Source: Rubrivivax sp. A210
GTDB lineage: Bacteria > Pseudomonadota > Gammaproteobacteria > Burkholderiales > Burkholderiaceae_C
Assembly (NCBI RefSeq): GCF_904426505.1
Contig: NZ_CAJGBN010000015.1
Span: 1-58,664, forward strand
Reading direction: 5' to 3'
Length of the DNA: 58,664 bases
Below are positions 45,162 through 56,277 of this stretch, one piece after another. The notes beneath the pieces are model-generated. The model saw only the letters and a program-made list of their open reading frames with translations. It was not told the DNA's origin and did no database searches. The translations under genes were made by a program, and so were the position numbers. The stretch's first letter is position 1, and each line of letters begins with the position of its first letter.

Positions 45162-46358
45162 TCAGTCGTCGGCCAGCTTGAGCCGGCTGGGCAGGCGTTT
45201 CTCGATGGCCCACTTCAGCAACGCCGCGACGCGGAACACGCCATGGGCGAACTTGCCGTAGGGCAGGGTGGCGAAGAGCGCCATCACCGTGCCCAGGTGC
45301 AGGCACAGCAGGGCCGTGAAGCCGGCGCTGGCGTGGCTCAGCATCAGGGCCAGGCCGCTGGTGGCGGTGAGGAACAGCAGCAGCAGGAAACCCAGGTCCA
45401 TGGGCTTCTGCGCCGCGTCGCCCTGCAGCGGGTGGCGGCGCAGGTTCAGCCAGCCCAGGCCGGCACAACCCAGCGCCAGGCTCAGGCCACCGGCCGTACC
45501 CAGCAGCTTGGGCAGGGTGTTGAAGCCATACGGCGCCTGCCAGCCCAGAACGTAGTGGTAGAGCGTGGCCGAGGCGGTGGCGGCAAAGCACAGCATGAAG
45601 CCGTAGAAGGTGGCGTGGTGGGCGCGCCGGCGCCACAGCGTGAACGCGTCGTCCTCGTTGTTGCAGCCCTGGCCGTGGCCGCCGTCCAGGTATTTCAGGC
45701 TCAGCGCATTGTTGCCGGCCTCGGCCAGCGCAGCGGCGCTGGTGCTGCCGGGGGCCTCGTCGCGCCAGAAGCGGCGCACGCCCAGCGTCAGCGCCAGCAC
45801 GGCCCAGCCGAACACCGGCGCGAACAGCGCCACCATGAGGTTGTGGGGGAACACCGCGTAGAAGCCGCCGGCGCCGGCCGGCTGGGCCAGCGCCGCCAGC
45901 CCGCCCTGGCGCGCCACGGCCAGCATCAGGAACAGCGCCAGGCCGGCGACCAGGGCCAGCGCCAGCGTGAGGCCGTTGCGCTGGTACAGGCGGCCCAGGG
46001 CCGGCGGCCAGGCGTAGTCGGCATAGGTCTGGCCGCGCACGCGGGCCAGGGCCCGGGGCACGTTGACGGCAAACTCGTGCGGCGGCGCGTACTGGCAGGC
46101 GTGCAGGCAGGCGCCGCAGTTGTGGCACAAGTTGGCCAGGAAGTGGGCATCGGCCGGGCTGAAGGCCAGCCGTCGCGTCATCGCCGGAAACACCGCGCAG
46201 AAGCCCTCGCAGTAGCGGCAGGCATTGCAGATCTGCATCACGCGCGCCACCTCGGCCTCGCCGGCGGTAGCCGTGCGAATGGGGATCACGCGGCGCGCAC
46301 CCGGCCCGCCCTCGGACAGGTCGGTGGCCTCGCGGACCAGCACATCAAGCGGCGACAT
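45162..46358 (-). CDS. tcuB: TcuB, membrane electron-transfer protein for tricarballylate oxidation
   Basis: This protein of 398 residues has a cytoplasmic N-terminal ferredoxin-like part with two cysteine clusters: [12 protein letters not shown] (about 43-54) and [16 protein letters not shown] (about 78-93). About six transmembrane helices with histidines follow ([29 protein letters not shown]). This is the CitB/TcuB architecture. In Salmonella TcuB re-oxidises the FADH2 of TcuA and passes electrons to the quinone pool. Its start overlaps the end of tcuA by 14 bases. Confidence 0.9.
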   Translation of the reverse strand: MSPLDVLVREATDLSEGGPGARRVIPIRTATAGEAEVARVMQICNACRYCEGFCAVFPAMTRRLAFSPADAHFLANLCHNCGACLHACQYAPPHEFAVNVPRALARVRGQTYADYAWPPALGRLYQRNGLTLALALVAGLALFLMLAVARQGGLAALAQPAGAGGFYAVFPHNLMVALFAPVFGWAVLALTLGVRRFWRDEAPGSTSAAALAEAGNNALSLKYLDGGHGQGCNNEDDAFTLWRRRAHHATFYGFMLCFAATASATLYHYVLGWQAPYGFNTLPKLLGTAGGLSLALGCAGLGWLNLRRHPLQGDAAQKPMDLGFLLLLFLTATSGLALMLSHASAGFTALLCLHLGTVMALFATLPYGKFAHGVFRVAALLKWAIEKRLPSRLKLADD

Positions 46359-47763
46359 GGTCGGCTCCTTGCTTGGGCACGGCGTGGTCGCATGCCGCTG
46401 CCGCCTGGCTGCCGGCGATGCGTCCGAAGGCCGTGCCGATGGACATGCCGACGCCGGCCGTGTAGCCCTGACCCAGCACATTGCCGGCCATCATTTCGCC
46501 GGCGACGAAGAGGTTGGCGCTGGCCTGGCCGCCGAACTGCACCGCGGTGCTGGCGCCGACCTTCAGGCCCAGGTAGGTGAAGGTCACGCCCGGCTTCAGG
46601 GCATAGCCGTAGAAGGGCGGCGTGTCTATCGGCAGGGCCCAGTGCGTCTTGGCCGGCGCCAGCCCCTCGGTGTGGCAGTCGTCGAGCCGGGTGTGGTCGA
46701 AGTGGCCGACGCGACAGGCGGCGTTGTACGCGGCCAGCGTGTGCGTGAAGCGCTCTGCATCCAGCTCCAGCTTGGCCGCCAGTTCCGCCAGGCTGTCGGC
46801 CTGCACGCCCTCGAACACCGGCGGCATGAAGCGGCCCACCGCCTTGGCGTCGATGATGCTGTAGCCGATCTGCCCCGGCTGCTGGGCCACCAGGCGGCCC
46901 CAGATGGCATAGCGCTTGGGCCAGAAGTCCTCGCCCTCGTCGTAGAAGCGCTCGGCGTTGCGGTTGAGCACCACGCCCAGCGAGACGCAGTCCAGCCGCG
47001 TGCAGATGCCGCCGTCGTAGAGCGGTGCGCGTGCGTCGATGGCCACCATGTGGGCCTGGGTGGGGTCGCCGATGGTGTCGGCGCCCAGGGCCATCAATTG
47101 CTTCAACAGCACGCCGGTGTTGAAGCGGGTGCCGCGGATCAAGAAGTTGTCGGCCGGCCATTCGCCACGCGCGTTCTGGCCCCAGGCCTCGCGCAGCCAG
47201 GCGCGGTTGGATTCGAAGCCGCCGGCGGCCAGCACGCAGGCGCGGGCCGTGATGCGCTCGCCGCCCACCCAGGCCGCGACGAAGCGTGTGCCTTCGAGCT
47301 CAATGCGGTCCACCGGCGAGTCATAGCGCACCTGCACGCCCAGGCGCTGCGCGCTGCGGTAGTAGGCGTTGACCAGGGCCTTGCCGCCGCCCATGAAGAA
47401 GGCATTGGTGCGCGCCACATGCAGCGCGCCCGACAGCGGCGGCTGGAAGTGCACGCCGTGCCTGCGCATCCAGGGCCGGCAGGTGGCCGAGGCGCGGATG
47501 ACCAGCCGCGCCAGCGCCTCGTCGGTCTTGCCGCCTGTCACCTTGAGCAAATCCTGCCAGTACTCCTCTTCGGGATAGGACTCGATCAGCACGTCCTGCG
47601 GAGCGTCGTGCATGCAGCGCAGATTGCGCACATGCATCGAGTTGCCGCCGCGCCAGGCCTGGGGCGCGGCCTCGAGCATCCGCACGCTGGCGCCGGCTTC
47701 GCGCGCCATCAGCGCGGCGCACAAGGCGGCATTGCCGCCACCGATCACCAGCACATCCACCAC
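46345..47763 (-). CDS. tcuA: TcuA, FAD-dependent tricarballylate dehydrogenase
   Basis: This flavoprotein of 472 residues belongs to the fumarate-reductase/succinate-dehydrogenase superfamily. The FAD motif [19 protein letters not shown] opens the protein, followed by [14 protein letters not shown], a capping domain, and the C-terminal [32 protein letters not shown]. That combination matches TcuA, which oxidises tricarballylate to cis-aconitate. It begins with GTG preceded by GGAGG. It is followed by tcuB and a TctC receptor and preceded by a LysR gene, as in tcuRABC-type loci, although the TcuC transporter is replaced by the receptor. Confidence 0.9.
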   Translation of the reverse strand: MVDVLVIGGGNAALCAALMAREAGASVRMLEAAPQAWRGGNSMHVRNLRCMHDAPQDVLIESYPEEEYWQDLLKVTGGKTDEALARLVIRASATCRPWMRRHGVHFQPPLSGALHVARTNAFFMGGGKALVNAYYRSAQRLGVQVRYDSPVDRIELEGTRFVAAWVGGERITARACVLAAGGFESNRAWLREAWGQNARGEWPADNFLIRGTRFNTGVLLKQLMALGADTIGDPTQAHMVAIDARAPLYDGGICTRLDCVSLGVVLNRNAERFYDEGEDFWPKRYAIWGRLVAQQPGQIGYSIIDAKAVGRFMPPVFEGVQADSLAELAAKLELDAERFTHTLAAYNAACRVGHFDHTRLDDCHTEGLAPAKTHWALPIDTPPFYGYALKPGVTFTYLGLKVGASTAVQFGGQASANLFVAGEMMAGNVLGQGYTAGVGMSIGTAFGRIAGSQAAAACDHAVPKQGADHVAA

Positions 47764-47790
47764 GGCGTCCTCCTTCGTTCAGGGTTGGAT

Positions 47791-47810
47791 GCACTGTAGA
47801 CAGGCACTGT
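47791..47810. promoter_or_regulatory. GCACTGT direct repeat upstream of tcuA
   Basis: GCACTGT occurs at 47791-47797 and 47804-47810, 13 bases apart, in the 80-base gap between the LysR gene and tcuA. The position suits a regulator site at the tcuA promoter, but the evidence is only the repeat and its location. Confidence 0.35.
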
Positions 47811-47843
47811 CCCGCCCGCCAGAGCACTTGCCGCAAGGGGGTT

Positions 47844-48770
47844 TCAGGATTCGTGAACGGCAGCGCCGATCCAGCGGCCGTCACGCACCAGCGTGCGCGC
47901 CACCTCGGCCAGCACCACGCGGGTGGCCAGCGCGGCCGGTGACAGTTCGTCGTCCGACAGGCTGACCAGCAGATTGGGCCTCTCGGCGTGCGCGTTGCTG
48001 ATCTGCACCAGGGCCACCTCGTCGCTGCGCAGCCTCAGCGTGGCGGCGCCAGGCTGGATGGTGGCGCCCAGGCCCGCCGAGACGGCGTCCATCAGCAGCG
48101 AGAGGCCGTCGATCTCGGCCACCACCCGCGGCGTGACGCGGGCGCGGGCGAAGGCCTTGTCGACCAGGGCGCGCAGGCCGTGCGGGCCGCTGGGCAGGAT
48201 CAGCGGCAGCTCGGTCAGCTGCTCGATGCGGATGCGCTTCGTGGTGGGCAGGCCGGGCAGGCCGCGCCGGCCCATCGCGTAAAGCCTTTCCTGCAGCAGC
48301 GGCACCACGCTCCAGCCGTGCGCCGGTTCGACCTGGAACACTACCGCCAGGTCGAGCTGGCGCGCGCCCAGCATCTGGCCCAGATGGCCCGAGAGGCTTT
48401 CGACCAGATGCAGCCGCACCTCGGGGTAGCGGGCGCGCATCGCCGCCATCAGCGGCAGGCCCAGCACGCTGGCGGTCGATGGCGCCAGGCCCACGCTGGC
48501 GTGTCCCGACAGCCGTGCCTGCTGCGCCGCCAGCACCGCGTGCTCGGCATGGCGCAGCGCCAGCTGGGCCTGGCGCCAGAAGGCCAGGCCGGCATCGGTG
48601 GGCAGCACGCCCTTGGAGGTGCGCTGCAGCAGCCGTGTAGCCAGCTCACCTTCGAGCCGGCTGACCTGCTGGCTCAGCGCCGAGGTGACGACGCCCAGGG
48701 CCGCCGCGGCCTGGCTGAAGCTGCCGTGCTCGACGACCTTGACGAAGTAGCGCAGTTGGCGAAGTTCCAT
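47844..48770 (-). CDS. LysR-family regulator adjacent to tcuAB (TcuR-like)
   Basis: This regulator of 308 residues has a typical LysR winged helix-turn-helix (MELRQLRYFVKVVEHGSFSQ, then ALGVVTSALSQQVSRLE) and an effector domain from GHASVGLAPSTASV. Of the two LysR proteins in the window this one resembles the Nac/TcuR-like group in its N-terminus. It is read in the same direction as tcuA, 80 bases upstream, and probably activates the tcu operon with tricarballylate as effector; TcuR is the precedent in Salmonella. It could also control the downstream CoA pathway genes. Confidence 0.88.
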   Translation of the reverse strand: MELRQLRYFVKVVEHGSFSQAAAALGVVTSALSQQVSRLEGELATRLLQRTSKGVLPTDAGLAFWRQAQLALRHAEHAVLAAQQARLSGHASVGLAPSTASVLGLPLMAAMRARYPEVRLHLVESLSGHLGQMLGARQLDLAVVFQVEPAHGWSVVPLLQERLYAMGRRGLPGLPTTKRIRIEQLTELPLILPSGPHGLRALVDKAFARARVTPRVVAEIDGLSLLMDAVSAGLGATIQPGAATLRLRSDEVALVQISNAHAERPNLLVSLSDDELSPAALATRVVLAEVARTLVRDGRWIGAAVHES

Positions 48771-48821
48771 GGGTGGAATCCGTTACGGAGTCGGCGCAGT
48801 ACCGCGCCGCCCAGGCCGACC

Positions 48822-50111
48822 CTACTTCGCCACCCCGCCCCGCCCCAGCAGCGCCCACAGCAGGATGGCGCCGAAGGTGGCGGTGCCGATGCCGCCCAGC
48901 GTGAAGGCGCCGAACTTGAGCGTGTAGTCGCCCGTGCCCAGCACCAGGGTGATGGCGGCGACCACGAGGTTGCGGTTGTCGGCGAAGTCGACCTTGTTGT
49001 CGACCCATATCTTGGCCCCGGCCACCGCGATGAGGCCGAAGACGACGATGGACACGCCGCCCATCACCGCCAGCGGTATGGCCTGGATCAGTGCGCCGAA
49101 CTTGGGGCTGAAGCCGAGCAGGATGGCGATGAGCGCGGCGATCACGAAGGTGGCGGTCGAGTAGATCTTGGTCGCCGCCATGACGCCGATGTTCTCGGCA
49201 TAGGTGGTGACGCCGGTGCCGCCACTGGCGCCCGAGACCATGGTGGCGATGCCGTCGCCGACGAAGGCGCGGCCGATCAGCGGGTCGAGGTTGCGGCCGG
49301 TCATCGCGCTCACGGCCTTGATGTGGCCCAGGTTCTCGGCCACCAGGATCACGGCCACTGGGGCGATCAGCAGCATCGCGCTACCGTCGAAGATGGGTGC
49401 CGCGAAACGCGGGGCGCCGAACCAGGCAGCACTGGCGATGCCGGCCAACTCGATGGGCTTGCCCAGGCCGAGCCCGTTGGTCAGCACCGCATAGACGAGG
49501 GCGGCGATGATGAGGCCGACCAGGATCAGCAGGCGCTGCGTCATGCCGCGCGTGAACACGGCCACGCCGGCCACGCAGACGAAGGTGACGCCCTGCATCC
49601 AGGCATCGAAGGCGGTGGGCGCCATGTTCTTGATCGGGATGCCGGCCAGGTTGAGGCCGATCACCGCGACCACGGCGCCGGTCACCACCGGTGGCATCAG
49701 GCGTTCGATCCAGCGCGTGCCGGTTGCCATCACGGCCAGGCCTATCAGCGTGTAGAGCGCGCCGCAGGCGATGATGCCGCCCAGGGCCAGGCCCAGCTTG
49801 GCATTGCCGCCCTGGCCGGCAAAGCCGGTGGCGGCGATGACGACGCCGATGAAGGCGAAGCTCGAGCCCAGGTAGCTGGGCACGCGGCCGCCCACCATGG
49901 CGAAGAAGATCAGGGTGCCGATGCCGCTCATCAGGATGGCGACATTGGGGTCGAAGCCCATCAGGATGGGCGCCAGCACGGTGGCGCCGAACATCGCGAT
50001 GACGTGCTGTACGCCCATGGCGGCGGTCTGCGGCCAGGGCAGGCGCTCGTCGGGCGCGACGACGCTGCCGGGGCTGGGGCGCACCTCGCGCCAACTGAAG
50101 ATCGAACTCAT
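48822..50111 (-). CDS. NCS2-family uracil/xanthine permease (RutG/UraA-like)
   Basis: This protein of 429 residues has about 14 transmembrane segments and NCS2 hallmarks: [22 protein letters not shown] near the N-terminus, [17 protein letters not shown] with the substrate-binding Glu, and [25 protein letters not shown], the TTYxENxG motif of nucleobase:cation symporters. The pattern is nearer to uracil transporters (UraA/RutG) than to xanthine transporters. It is divergent from an M20 amidohydrolase; the 132-base gap should hold both promoters. A shared role in pyrimidine or amide nitrogen salvage is possible but not shown. Confidence 0.92.
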   Translation of the reverse strand: MSSIFSWREVRPSPGSVVAPDERLPWPQTAAMGVQHVIAMFGATVLAPILMGFDPNVAILMSGIGTLIFFAMVGGRVPSYLGSSFAFIGVVIAATGFAGQGGNAKLGLALGGIIACGALYTLIGLAVMATGTRWIERLMPPVVTGAVVAVIGLNLAGIPIKNMAPTAFDAWMQGVTFVCVAGVAVFTRGMTQRLLILVGLIIAALVYAVLTNGLGLGKPIELAGIASAAWFGAPRFAAPIFDGSAMLLIAPVAVILVAENLGHIKAVSAMTGRNLDPLIGRAFVGDGIATMVSGASGGTGVTTYAENIGVMAATKIYSTATFVIAALIAILLGFSPKFGALIQAIPLAVMGGVSIVVFGLIAVAGAKIWVDNKVDFADNRNLVVAAITLVLGTGDYTLKFGAFTLGGIGTATFGAILLWALLGRGGVAK

Positions 50112-50243
50112 CGTGGGTTTCCCTCGTGCTGGTTGCGGCCTCGTGAGCCGGGCTGCCCGGGAGTCTAGGGCGACACCGGGTGCGGCCCGCCGCTGGTGCG
50201 GCCAGAATGCTTGCGCCTGTCCGCACCTACAGAGAGATTCCCC

Positions 50244-51431
50244 ATGGACCACCGCCTGCGCTGCCTGTGCCAATTGGCCGATCTTTCCGGCGCCGCCGGT
50301 TTTCTGTCGAACACGCGCCGCCATCTGCACCAGCACCCTGAGCTGAGCTTCGAGGAGGCCGACACCGCGGCCCTGGTGGGTAGGCACCTGGAAGACTGGG
50401 GCTGGCAGGTGGAGCGCGGCATCGGCGGCCACGGCCTCGTTGGCACGCTGGCCGTGGGCGCTGGCCACCGCCGCATCGCCCTGCGCGCCGACATGGACGC
50501 CCTGCCCATCCATGAGGCCACCGGCAAGCCCTACGCCAGCCGCAAGGCCGGCGTGATGCACGCCTGCGGCCACGACGGCCACACCACCATGCTGCTGGGC
50601 GCGGCCGAGCACCTGGCCAAGACGCGGCGCTTCTCGGGCACGGTGCATCTGGTGTTCCAGCCGGCCGAGGAGGCCGGCCAGGGCAGCGGGGCGCAGCGCA
50701 TGATCGCCGACGGCCTGTTCGAGCGCTTTCCCTGCGACGCCATCTACGGCCTGCACAACAGCCCCGGCCTGCCCACGGCCGCCTTCGGCTTCGGCAGCGG
50801 GCCCTTCATGTCGGCCTCGGACACGGCCCGCATCACCCTCCACGGCCGTGGCGGCCATGCGGCGAGGCCGCAGCAGACAGTGGACCCGATACTGATCGCC
50901 GGCAGCCTGGTGATGGCGCTGCAAAGCGTGGTCTCGCGCAACATCGACCCGCTGCACACCGCCGTCGTCACCGTGGGCGCGCTGCACGCCGGCTCGGCGC
51001 CCAATGTCATCCCCGACACGGCGACGATGGCGCTGAGCATCCGCTCCTTCGACCCCAAGGTGCGCGACCGCCTGGAAGAGCGCATCCGCGCCCTCGCCAC
51101 CGCCCAGGCCCAGGGCTATGGCGGCGAGGCCACGGTGGACTACGAGCGCGGCTACCCGGTGCTGGTCAACAGCGAGGCCGAGACCGCCTTTGCGCGCGAG
51201 GTGGCGGCCGAACTCGTCGGGCCCGAAGGCGTGCTGGCCAACTTCCCGCCCGTGACCGGCAGCGAGGACTTCGCCTACTACCTGCAGCACCGGCCCGGCT
51301 GCTTCTTCCGCCTGGGCAACGGTCTCGACAGCGCGATGCTGCACAACCCGCGCTACGACTTCAACGACGAGATCCTCACCGTGGGCGCCGCCTACTGGAC
51401 GCGGTTGGTGGAGCGCTACCTGGTCGATTGA
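50244..51431 (+). CDS. M20D-family amidohydrolase (hippurate hydrolase/aminoacylase-like)
   Basis: This protein of 395 residues has the metal-dependent M20D pattern: [64 protein letters not shown] and the dimerisation-domain [17 protein letters not shown]. The conserved Cys, His and Glu residues that bind two metal ions are all present. It is cytoplasmic and should cut N-acyl or carbamoyl amide bonds. AGAGAG lies upstream of the chosen ATG. It is divergent from the nucleobase permease, so an N-carbamoyl substrate is worth considering. Confidence 0.92.
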   Translation: MDHRLRCLCQLADLSGAAGFLSNTRRHLHQHPELSFEEADTAALVGRHLEDWGWQVERGIGGHGLVGTLAVGAGHRRIALRADMDALPIHEATGKPYASRKAGVMHACGHDGHTTMLLGAAEHLAKTRRFSGTVHLVFQPAEEAGQGSGAQRMIADGLFERFPCDAIYGLHNSPGLPTAAFGFGSGPFMSASDTARITLHGRGGHAARPQQTVDPILIAGSLVMALQSVVSRNIDPLHTAVVTVGALHAGSAPNVIPDTATMALSIRSFDPKVRDRLEERIRALATAQAQGYGGEATVDYERGYPVLVNSEAETAFAREVAAELVGPEGVLANFPPVTGSEDFAYYLQHRPGCFFRLGNGLDSAMLHNPRYDFNDEILTVGAAYWTRLVERYLVD

Positions 51432-51694
51432 TGCAGGCGGGGTGAACAAGATTTCCATGCACCCCGCAGCGCGCGCAAGCGCTTGATTTCCCTGGGCTAG
51501 CGCTGCCGCTGCAGGCCGCCGCTGCACATTTGCCGCGTACTTCGGGCCGCGTTCGACGCCCCTTGCGAGCGCGTTGAACGAGGCGCCGGCGAGCCAAGTC
51601 CTTGATTCGCTGAAGCAATCCGCCCTGGCGGTTGGTGGCGGCACGGTTTGCGCGTACGCACTGGGTGAGAGACCCCAGCCGCGAGCCCAGCACC

Positions 51695-52156
51695 ATGAGC
51701 GCCACCACCACCCGAGTCCTGATCGTCGACGACGAGGAAATCGTGCGCCGCTGCCATCGGCGGGTGCTGGCCAGCGAGCACTGCGAGGTGCTGGCGGTCC
51801 ACGGCGGCCTGCAGGCGCTGGCGGCGATGGAAACCGCGCCCTTCGACATCGTGCTGCTCGACCTGCGCATGCCCGGCATGGACGGCATGGCCGTGCTGCG
51901 CCAGCTGCGCGGCCGCTGGCCCGAGAGCGAGGTGATTGTGATCACCGGCTACCCCACGCTGGACACCGCCAAGGAGGCGATACGCCTGGGCGCCAGCGAC
52001 TACCTCTCCAAACCCCTGGAACCGGCCGTGGTCATCGAAGCCGCGGCCCACGCCATCGAGCACAAGCAGTGGGCGCTGCGTTGCGAACGCCCGTTTCCGT
52101 CGGCCCTTGAATCTCATTTGGCCCCCGGATTCCAGACCTCCGATTTCGCGAGCTGA
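51695..52156 (+). CDS. Single-domain (CheY-like) response regulator
   Basis: This protein of 153 residues consists of a receiver domain (VLIVDDEEIVRRC; phosphoacceptor Asp56 in DIVLLDLRMPG; VITGYPTLDTAKEAIRLGA; YLSKPLEP) and a 30-residue tail with no output domain. It starts a run of four same-strand genes ending with a cytochrome b. The kinase at 56274-57962 is a likely phosphodonor. The long leader (51432-51694) shows no promoter that I can assign. Confidence 0.88.
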   Translation: MSATTTRVLIVDDEEIVRRCHRRVLASEHCEVLAVHGGLQALAAMETAPFDIVLLDLRMPGMDGMAVLRQLRGRWPESEVIVITGYPTLDTAKEAIRLGASDYLSKPLEPAVVIEAAAHAIEHKQWALRCERPFPSALESHLAPGFQTSDFAS

Positions 52157-52171
52157 TTGAAAGGAAACATC

Positions 52172-52933
52172 ATGAGCGCGCAACAACAACAACTGCTGAG
52201 CCGGGTCCTGGTGGTCGATGACGACCCCGTCGTCGGCAAGAGCTTCGACCGCGTGCTGTCGGGCAAGGGCTATGCGGTCGTCACCGCGCGTGACGGCGAA
52301 GAGGCCCTGGCCAAGATCGGTGCGGAGAAGTACGACGCCGTCTTCACCGACATTCGCATGCCGGGCATGGATGGCATCACGGTGGCCGAGCGCATCCGCG
52401 CCCAGCAGCCCTGGCTGCCGGTGGTCATCGTCAGCGGCTATGCCACGGTCGAGAACGAGGCGCGCGCCCGGGCCGCCGGCGTCTCGGCCGTGCTGCACAA
52501 GCCGCTGTCGCCGCAGATGATCGAGGACAGCGCCCGCGAGGCGGTGCGCGAGCGCGGGGTGGAAGCGGTGGCCGTGGCCGAGGCACCGGCCGTGGTGGCA
52601 CTGATGGCTGTACCCGCCGCCGCCGCCGCACCCGCCGCCAAGCCGGCCTTGCGCGGCGTGCCGGTGGCCCTGGTGCCGCTGCTCACGCTGGCCTTCGTGC
52701 TGCTGGCGCCCTTCGCCGGCCTGCTGGCCCTGGTGGCGGTGCCGGCCTGGCACTTCGTGAAGTGGTTGATCGCCCGCCCGAGCACCGAGTTCACGCGCTG
52801 GGGCCGCGATGTGGCGCTGTTCTTCGCCGCGCCCTTCCTGGGCCTGGCCTACATCATCGCGATGCCCTTCGTCGGCCTGGGCGTGATCGCCTGGTTCGCC
52901 GTCAAGGCGGTGTTCACGCGCCGCGGGGCCTGA
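52172..52933 (+). CDS. Receiver domain fused to a C-terminal membrane domain
   Basis: This protein of 253 residues begins with a complete receiver: VLVVDDDPVVGKSF, Asp60 in YDAVFTDIRMPGMDG, VIVSGYATVENEARARAAG and LHKPLS. An Ala/Val-rich linker (about 130-160) leads to two or three hydrophobic helices (LVPLLTLAFVLLAPFAGLLA; FFAAPFLGLAYIIAMPFVGLGV) and a short basic tail. A receiver attached to membrane helices instead of a DNA-binding or enzymatic domain is rare. It lies 15 bases after the CheY-like gene and 34 bases before the heptahaem cytochrome gene. Phosphorylation may therefore control the membrane cytochrome complex directly (inference). Confidence 0.85.
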   Translation: MSAQQQQLLSRVLVVDDDPVVGKSFDRVLSGKGYAVVTARDGEEALAKIGAEKYDAVFTDIRMPGMDGITVAERIRAQQPWLPVVIVSGYATVENEARARAAGVSAVLHKPLSPQMIEDSAREAVRERGVEAVAVAEAPAVVALMAVPAAAAAPAAKPALRGVPVALVPLLTLAFVLLAPFAGLLALVAVPAWHFVKWLIARPSTEFTRWGRDVALFFAAPFLGLAYIIAMPFVGLGVIAWFAVKAVFTRRGA

Positions 52934-52967
52934 TCCGCGACGCCCCGGCCGCGAGAAGGATGAAGCC

Positions 52968-54098
52968 ATGAACGGGTTCGCAAGTGTTCTGACACGGACT
53001 GCCGCCACCGCCCTGATGGCCGTCGCCCTGCTGCAAGCCGGGGCGGCGCTGGCCGCCGCCGAGGCCACCCTCCCCGAAGGCGACCGCGCCTGCCTGGACT
53101 GCCACGGCAGCGATGCCAAGCCCCAGCCCGATGGGCGCAAGGCCGCGACAGTGGACACCTCGGCCTATCTGCACTCGGTACACGGCGACGCAGGCTGCGA
53201 CAGCTGCCACGAGACCATCACGCTGCCCGGCCATCCGGGCAAGGCGGTGGCCGACGCGCCCGCCCGGCGCAAGGCCTCGGTGAGCGCTGTCTGCCGCAGC
53301 TGCCACGCCAAGATCGTCAAGGCCTATGACCGCAGCTTCCACGCCGAACGCCTGCGCGCCAAGGTCAAGTCGGCGCCTGACTGCGACGGCTGCCACTCGC
53401 CCCACGCCATCACCACCGCCTCGGTGCAGGACGGCACCAAGAACGCCTGCCTGGCCTGCCACGATGACCCCGCCGCCACACACAAGGTCTGGCTGCCGAA
53501 TGCCGCGCGCCATATGCAAACCGTGGCCTGCGCCGCCTGCCATGCGCCCGAGGCCCAGCCGCGGGTGGACCTGCGCCTGGTGGACACCGATGCGCCGGCC
53601 GGCAGTGCGCTGGCGGGCCGCTTCGAGATCCTGGCCAAGCTGGCCGACACCAGGAACGACGGGCTGGACGCGCACGAGTTTCGCGCCCTGCTGCAGGCGC
53701 TGGAACGCGAAGGCGCCAAGGTCACGGTGCAGGGCCGCATCGAGCTCAAGAGCGGCGTGCAGGCCCATGCGCTGCCCGACAAGACGCGTGCGCTGCGCGA
53801 CTGCTATGCCTGCCACGACCAGGACGCCGCGCCCTACAAGAGCGTGGCCGTGTCGATGCTGGACGCCGGCGGCGGCCCGGTGCGCGTCGAGGCCCAGCGC
53901 GAGATCCTCAGCTCGGCCGTCACCATCGAGGCGCTGCGTGGCTTCTATGCCCTGGGCGGCACGCGGCTGGCCCAGCTCGACCTGCTGCTCGCCCTCGGCC
54001 TGGGCCTGGGCGTCTCGGTGCCCGGCCTGCACTTCATCACCCGGCGCCTGATGCGCCGCTCGCAACCGCAGCCCCAGCCGCAACAGCCCAAGGAGTGA
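52968..54098 (+). CDS. Heptahaem c-type cytochrome with C-terminal membrane anchor
   Basis: This protein of 376 residues has an N-terminal signal peptide (ATALMAVALLQAGAALAAAE) and a C-terminal helix (LDLLLALGLGLGVSVPGLHF). Seven CxxCH motifs are visible: CLDCH (42-46), CDSCH, CRSCH, CDGCH, CLACH, CAACH and CYACH. Six are in the first half; a haem-free stretch of about 85 residues precedes the seventh. The HSVHG and SFHAERL histidines can be distal ligands. It overlaps the region just before the cytochrome b gene, whose ribosome-binding site lies at its 3' end. The two probably form a quinol-linked periplasmic electron-transfer unit. Confidence 0.88.
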   Translation: MNGFASVLTRTAATALMAVALLQAGAALAAAEATLPEGDRACLDCHGSDAKPQPDGRKAATVDTSAYLHSVHGDAGCDSCHETITLPGHPGKAVADAPARRKASVSAVCRSCHAKIVKAYDRSFHAERLRAKVKSAPDCDGCHSPHAITTASVQDGTKNACLACHDDPAATHKVWLPNAARHMQTVACAACHAPEAQPRVDLRLVDTDAPAGSALAGRFEILAKLADTRNDGLDAHEFRALLQALEREGAKVTVQGRIELKSGVQAHALPDKTRALRDCYACHDQDAAPYKSVAVSMLDAGGGPVRVEAQREILSSAVTIEALRGFYALGGTRLAQLDLLLALGLGLGVSVPGLHFITRRLMRRSQPQPQPQQPKE

Positions 54099-54103
54099 AG
54101 ACC

Positions 54104-54775
54104 ATGACACGCCTGTACGTCCATCCGCTGCCGGTGCGCATCTGGCACTGGATCAATGCGCTCGGCTTCGTCGCCCTCATGCTCACCGGCATCCAGATCG
54201 GCTACCGCGTCTTCGAGGCGCTGCCGCTCAAGCCGGTGATCGACCTGCACTGCGCAATAGGCTTCGTCCTCATCGCCAATTACGGCGTCTGGCTGGTCTA
54301 TTACCTGTTCTCCGACCGCATCACGGTCTACCACCCCGAGCTGTCGCCGCGCACGCACTACCGCAATGTGATGCGGCAGCTGGCCTATTACGGCTACGGC
54401 CTGTTCAAGGGCCAGCCCAACCCCCACCACGTCAGCGCCTACCGCAAGTTCAATGCGCTGCAGGCCATGACCTACCAGATCGTGATGATCCTGCTGGTGC
54501 CGCTGGCGCTGTACTCCGGCGTCGTGCTGTGGGACATGCAGGCCTTTGCCGGCACCGTCGCCCTGCTGGGCGGCCCGCGCGCAGTCAACACCTTGCATGT
54601 GTCGCTCTTTGTCGGCTTCGTCGCCTTCCTGTTCGTCCACATCTACCTGACCACGCTGGGCCACACGGCCGGCGCCCATATCAAGGCCATGCTGAACGGG
54701 TATGAAGAAGTCGAACAGGCGGGTGAGCCGGCGGCCGAACCGGTGCCGGCTGCCGCCGTGGCGCCAGCGCACTGA
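54104..54775 (+). CDS. Cytochrome b561-type membrane subunit
   Basis: This protein of 223 residues has four transmembrane helices and paired histidines in the pattern of the HydC, formate dehydrogenase gamma and thiosulfate reductase cytochrome b families: HPLPVRIWHWINALGF, VIDLHCAIGF, and TLHVSLFVGFVAFLFVHIYLTTLG. It binds two b-type haems and links the quinone pool with a periplasmic partner. AAGGAG 8 bases upstream supports the ATG at 54104 over the overlapping GTG. It ends 14 bases from the convergent sigma-54 regulator. Confidence 0.88.
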   Translation: MTRLYVHPLPVRIWHWINALGFVALMLTGIQIGYRVFEALPLKPVIDLHCAIGFVLIANYGVWLVYYLFSDRITVYHPELSPRTHYRNVMRQLAYYGYGLFKGQPNPHHVSAYRKFNALQAMTYQIVMILLVPLALYSGVVLWDMQAFAGTVALLGGPRAVNTLHVSLFVGFVAFLFVHIYLTTLGHTAGAHIKAMLNGYEEVEQAGEPAAEPVPAAAVAPAH

Positions 54776-54789
54776 CCGACAGCGGCGGT

Positions 54790-56273
<1,484 letters not shown>

Positions 56274-56277
<4 letters not shown>

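Noticed and set aside
51640..51651. GGCACGGTTTGC before the CheY-like gene, resembling a sigma-54 promoter
   Set aside because: The spacing between GG and GC is two bases shorter than the strict -24/-12 requirement, so it should not function as a sigma-54 site.
53650..53690. EF-hand-like segment (DTRNDGLDAHEF) in the heptahaem cytochrome
   Set aside because: The loop is one residue short and lacks the required acidic residues at positions 3 and 12.
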